Shown here: in pieces, positions 49,487 through 52,778 of the stretch
How the letters are laid out: each line of letters begins with the position of its first letter
Numbering within the stretch: the stretch's first letter is position 1
Assembly: GCA_903913645.1 (NCBI GenBank)
Contig: CAIWMA010000132.1
Location: 1-52,778 of the forward strand
Reading direction: 5' to 3'
Origin: an uncultured Bacteroidales bacterium
GTDB taxonomy: Bacteria > Bacteroidota > Bacteroidia > Bacteroidales > UBA4417
DNA: 52,778 nt
Translations under genes and position numbers: made by a program
Notes under the pieces: generated by a model
What the model was told of the DNA's origin: nothing
Databases searched by the model: none
The model's input: only the letters and a program-made list of their open reading frames with translations

Positions 49487-50326
49487 TTATTCTTCCCTGA
49501 TTTTTTTCTTCAAAAAGGAATCCGGGATCCGGGGCAACCCGTACAAAATTCCGGGGAAAAAGAAGGGTGAACCCAACAGCCCTATCATCCCAAGCGCTGA
49601 AAATATTTGCAAGGCATTCAGTGTAAAAAAAACATCGGAACCTTCGGTAAAAGTTTTAAAAACCGAGAACAGGTGACACAGGATTAAAAGCAATTGAAAT
49701 CCCAGGAAAACAGACAGCCATTTGGTCATAAAATACTGCCCCGAGAGCACAAACAGTTTTTCGTGGCGCATAATATACCTGATAAACATAATGCCCGCCC
49801 ATAGCGTATACGCCAGTACCAGGATGGGTCGGCTAAGGTAAACCATGTAAATGGGAAATATTTCAGATAAAAAAGTGAATTTGTATGTTCCAGCAAAACT
49901 AACATCCTTAACTATTGCTCTTGCTATTTCAACTTTAAAGGAATAAGATGAAAGTATATAGGGCAGAGAAGCTGTTAAATACACCAGCGCAGGAATCAAA
50001 TGCAACATGTCAGTTTTCTTCATCCGGGAATTGTCAGTTAAAACACTTCGGATATATAAATATAGTACCGGGCCCGTGAGATAATACAGAAAAGTAAAAT
50101 TAGTGCAGAAAATACTGATCAGTAATACTGATTGCGAATCTAGCAGGGCATATTGGTTCAGTCCGTATAAACTCACACAGAAAAAGAATGTACCCAGGTA
50201 AATGGCCGGTTTATATCTTATAGCGTTAAAACACAATAATACCAGGGAGAGAATTATTCCGGTCAGCGATAAAAAGAGTAGCATCGGCATCAAAATTGGC
50301 AGTTGTATATTCCAGTACGATTCCAT
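49487..50326 (-). CDS. membrane-domain protein, HTH-less paralog of the neighbouring AraC-type regulator
   Basis: 279 aa; co-linear similarity to the N-terminal ~260 aa of 50440..51648 (FGLNQYALLDSKSVLLVSIFCTNF vs YGLNQYALLDSQSVLLISIFCTNF); stops shortly after FFFPGILYGLPRIP. Confidence 0.8.
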   Translation of the reverse strand: MESYWNIQLPILMPMLLFLSLTGIILSLVLLCFNAIRYKPAIYLGTFFFCVSLYGLNQYALLDSQSVLLISIFCTNFTFLYYLTGPVLYLYIRSVLTDNSRMKKTDMLHLIPALVYLTASLPYILSSYSFKVEIARAIVKDVSFAGTYKFTFLSEIFPIYMVYLSRPILVLAYTLWAGIMFIRYIMRHEKLFVLSGQYFMTKWLSVFLGFQLLLILCHLFSVFKTFTEGSDVFFTLNALQIFSALGMIGLLGSPFFFPGILYGLPRIPDSFLKKKIREE

Positions 50327-50439
50327 CGTATTGCCTTGTAATTCAGGCTAACTGAATGGCAAAGATGAAGCATGTTTTAATCGATTGGAATAAAAAGCGG
50401 GAAAACTTTGTGTCAAATTCTGCAAATGCTACAAAGTTG

Positions 50440-51648
50440 TTAAACCGGTGCTGAATCCTGAGTCATTTTAGCCAAAAAAGAACCGGGTGAGACATCTTCA
50501 ACTTTTTTGAACGCCCTGAAAAAGGTGCTTCGGTTTGTAAATCCGGATAATATACCCACTGCTTCAAGTGTAAGTTCCCCGGTTTTGCCTTCAACCATCA
50601 GGCTTTTGGCATATTCAACCCGGCATTCGTTGCAGTAGTCATTGAACGATTGTTGTTTAACTTCCCTGAAATAGTAGGCCAGGTGGTGAGCCGGAAGCTG
50701 AATAATATCGGAGAACCTGTTCAGGTTCAGTTCCGGCTGAAGAAAAGTCTGAAATTCCTGCATGCAGGAGTCGGCTTTTTTCTGGATTGCCAATATGTAT
50801 TCAGCTTCAAAATTAGGTGCGCTTTTTTTAGATTCAACTGAAAGAGAATCCGGTTTTTCTTCCTCATTTACCTTACTATTCGGTTCCGGTATATGGGGTA
50901 ACCCGTATAAAATCCCAGGGAAAAAGAACGGTGAGATCAACAACCCGATTAAACCTGCACCCGAAAGAAACTGTAAAAAATTGAGAGTGAAAAACACATC
51001 TGAACTTTGTATAAAAGTCTTAAATGTTGAAATCAGATACGTTGAAATCAATATAGTCTGAAATAATAAAAAGACAGAAAGCCATTTATTCATAAAATTC
51101 TGCTGAGTAAAAACTTTCCGGTTTCCTTTTTGTATTAAATAGCAGATAAATAATCCGATCGACCAAAGCGTATATATAAACAGGTGTACAGGACGACTCA
51201 GGTAAACTATATAAATAGGTAATATTTCAGATAACAGTGTGAATTTGTGACTTCCCAAAAATGCAGCATCTTTAACTATTTCTGTTGCAATCTGAACTTT
51301 ATAGGCATACGAGGAAAAAATGAAAGGTAGAGAAGCGATTAGATATATCATGGAGGGAATAAGGTGAAACAGGTCCGTTTTTTTTAGCCGGGAATTGTCG
51401 GTTAAAACACTCCGTATATACCAATACAATACCGGGCCGATAAGATAGTGAAGAAAGGCAAAATTTGTGCAAAAAATACTGACAAGCAAGACCGATTTAG
51501 AATCCAGCAAAGCGTATTGATTCAAGCCAAACAGACTTATTAAAAAAAAGAAAACGCCAAGATAAAGTGTTGATTTAAATTTCCCTGCATTATAGGAAAT
51601 CAGGATTACGGAAAGAAAAATTCCTATCAAGGATAAATATAAAAGCAT
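50440..51648 (-). CDS. AraC-family transcriptional regulator with N-terminal multi-TM domain
   Basis: N-terminal hydrophobic helices; C-terminal QLPAHHLAYYFREVKQQSFNDYCNECRVEYAKSLM...LEAVGILSGFTNRSTFFRAFKKVEDVSPGSFLAKM is an AraC HTH_18. Confidence 0.92.
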   Translation of the reverse strand: MLLYLSLIGIFLSVILISYNAGKFKSTLYLGVFFFLISLFGLNQYALLDSKSVLLVSIFCTNFAFLHYLIGPVLYWYIRSVLTDNSRLKKTDLFHLIPSMIYLIASLPFIFSSYAYKVQIATEIVKDAAFLGSHKFTLLSEILPIYIVYLSRPVHLFIYTLWSIGLFICYLIQKGNRKVFTQQNFMNKWLSVFLLFQTILISTYLISTFKTFIQSSDVFFTLNFLQFLSGAGLIGLLISPFFFPGILYGLPHIPEPNSKVNEEEKPDSLSVESKKSAPNFEAEYILAIQKKADSCMQEFQTFLQPELNLNRFSDIIQLPAHHLAYYFREVKQQSFNDYCNECRVEYAKSLMVEGKTGELTLEAVGILSGFTNRSTFFRAFKKVEDVSPGSFLAKMTQDSAPV

Positions 51649-52329
51649 TTGGGAAACTGGTATTTGTAATTTACAAAATGAAGAACGAATTCATTGAAAA
51701 ACATAAAGATGGGGGCTGTATTTGCATCCCGCGATGAAAACTGCACTTTCGTCGAAACCGGCTTGCTGATAAGTATTTTACTTTTCATTTGTTGTTTCCG
51801 CTCTGCAGTACTTGGCTGCGAAATGACCCGCTAAGAGACGCCAATGAACTTTCTGTCTGGGTTTAAATATAAGAGTAAATAACAAAAAAAAGAAAACATA
51901 TTTGTGCCAATTTTCAAAATTGTTACAGAAAACCCTGGCTTTATCCTATAAATCAAAGGGTTTCGTGAAAACACACATGGAAAAATACTTATTCTTTTTT
52001 TGTGGGTTTTGTAATATAATATTACATGCTGTATTTTACGCTTAGAAATAATGAAGACCCATAGCGTAATTATGACTGAAAATGTAAAGTCTTCGAAATC
52101 CTTACTTGGTTGCTTCCTTCTGCAAGCACGACAATACTTAAAATGCATCCATTTATTGTGAAATTAGTCTTGATAAAAACCGGCTGAACAGTTTTTACCC
52201 AAATTATGCAATATAAGTTGAAGTCGAACTATTTGGGTCCGTTGGTTTATAGGTTACGATAATACTTAATAGGGGGTTTAATAAATATGAGTATCGGGAA
52301 ATACAAGAAAGTAAAAAGCGAAAAGAAAT

Positions 52330-52580
52330 ATCAGAAAATTGCAGCAACCATGCAGATTGGCTGTCAGCATGCAAAAGCTTGGGATTTTTATAGTTTTTTC
52401 ATTGTCGCCGAAAAATATTTCCTGCGAAAGGTCTGATTCCACTGCCTAGACCGCATCTCTATCTGCCAACGTAGTTTATAAATAGTGGCATCCATATCAG
52501 GTGACATATCAAATAAGGTACTTAAGAATTCAAACTCTCATTTGAGTAATCGGTCGTAGAACCCTGTTTTTTGCAGTGTA
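52330..52580 (-). pseudogene. decayed IS4-like (DDE) transposase C-terminal remnant
   Basis: Minus-strand reading gives YDRLLK*EFEFLSTLFDMSPDMDATIYKLRWQIEMR... and, after a frameshift, FFGDNEKTIKIPSFCMLTANLH; resembles IS4-family YKLRWQIELLFK...GDNENAIKIQIW; boundaries approximate. Confidence 0.6.
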
Positions 52581-52668
52581 TGATTGCTTGTGGTGTCGCC
52601 ATCTTTAACGGCTGGTATAGATCAAAGCAAACCCTTTTTCCGGAACATTTTTCTTTTCGCTCATAGCC

Positions 52669-52778
52669 TTATTCTCCTTCCGGCCGGACATAGATGGTCT
52701 TGATCACGCCGGGTTTACCAAGCCTGGTCCGCGCGCTTATCTGAATGATCTTTTGATCCGAAGACACCCTGAATGCAA
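52669..52778 (-). CDS. C-terminal fragment of a protein truncated by the window edge
   Basis: AFRVSSDQKIIQISARTRLGKPGVIKTIYVRPEGE* in one open minus-strand frame; no start in window. Confidence 0.35.
   Translation of the reverse strand, partial: AFRVSSDQKIIQISARTRLGKPGVIKTIYVRPEGE

Noticed and set aside
51831-52148. 105-aa minus-strand ORF in the gene-poor right end
   Set aside because: No signal, domain or coding-like composition; AT-rich Phe/Ile/Lys/Ser text typical of noncoding sequence.
52287-52436. 49-aa plus-strand ORF MSIGKYKKVKSEKKYQKIAATMQIGCQHAKAWDFYSFFIVAEKYFLRKV
   Set aside because: Antisense to the recognizable transposase remnant, so probably a chance frame.
1-52778. CRISPR arrays, tRNA and rRNA genes
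   Set aside because: No regularly spaced identical repeats and no tRNA/rRNA-like sequence noticed; a tRNAscan/Infernal run would be needed to exclude them formally.

Overview
The window is a chromosomal segment that looks like Bacteroidota (Bacteroidales-like): SusC/SusD pair, T9SS C-terminal domains, TAnnTTTG-type promoters, weak Shine-Dalgarno signals. It carries about 33 convincing protein genes; I saw no rRNA, tRNA or CRISPR array. Housekeeping content: mnmA, fabH-plsX-rpmF-yceD-like, an RNase H, a tRNA-dihydrouridine synthase, an EF-G paralog, a SNF2 helicase, and a leuC-leuD-leuA/cimA-like-leuB operon. Two loci stand out. (1) 2016-7362 is an AmmeMemoRadiSam locus: a fused Memo+AMMECR1 protein with a lipobox-like N-terminus, a giant membrane spermidine-synthase-like protein, and a radical SAM enzyme with a Tat-like N-terminus, which suggests an exported or membrane-associated version of a functionally unresolved system. 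(2) 7445-17524, possibly to 22246, combines an isoaspartyl dipeptidase, two exported cyanophycinase-like S51 peptidases (one with a T9SS tail), SusC/SusD, a PKD/beta-propeller lipoprotein and, further on, a YfcC-type transporter. I interpret this as a candidate cyanophycin or beta-aspartyl-peptide utilization locus, a peptide analogue of a PUL. Smaller items include an unlisted 30-aa single-TM microprotein, a YLRFD-repeat secreted protein, a small surface-type protein with no canonical start codon for its signal peptide, an HTH-less duplicate of a membrane AraC regulator, intergenic repeats, and a decayed IS4-like transposase at the right edge. All assignments come from reading the sequence; no database search was run.
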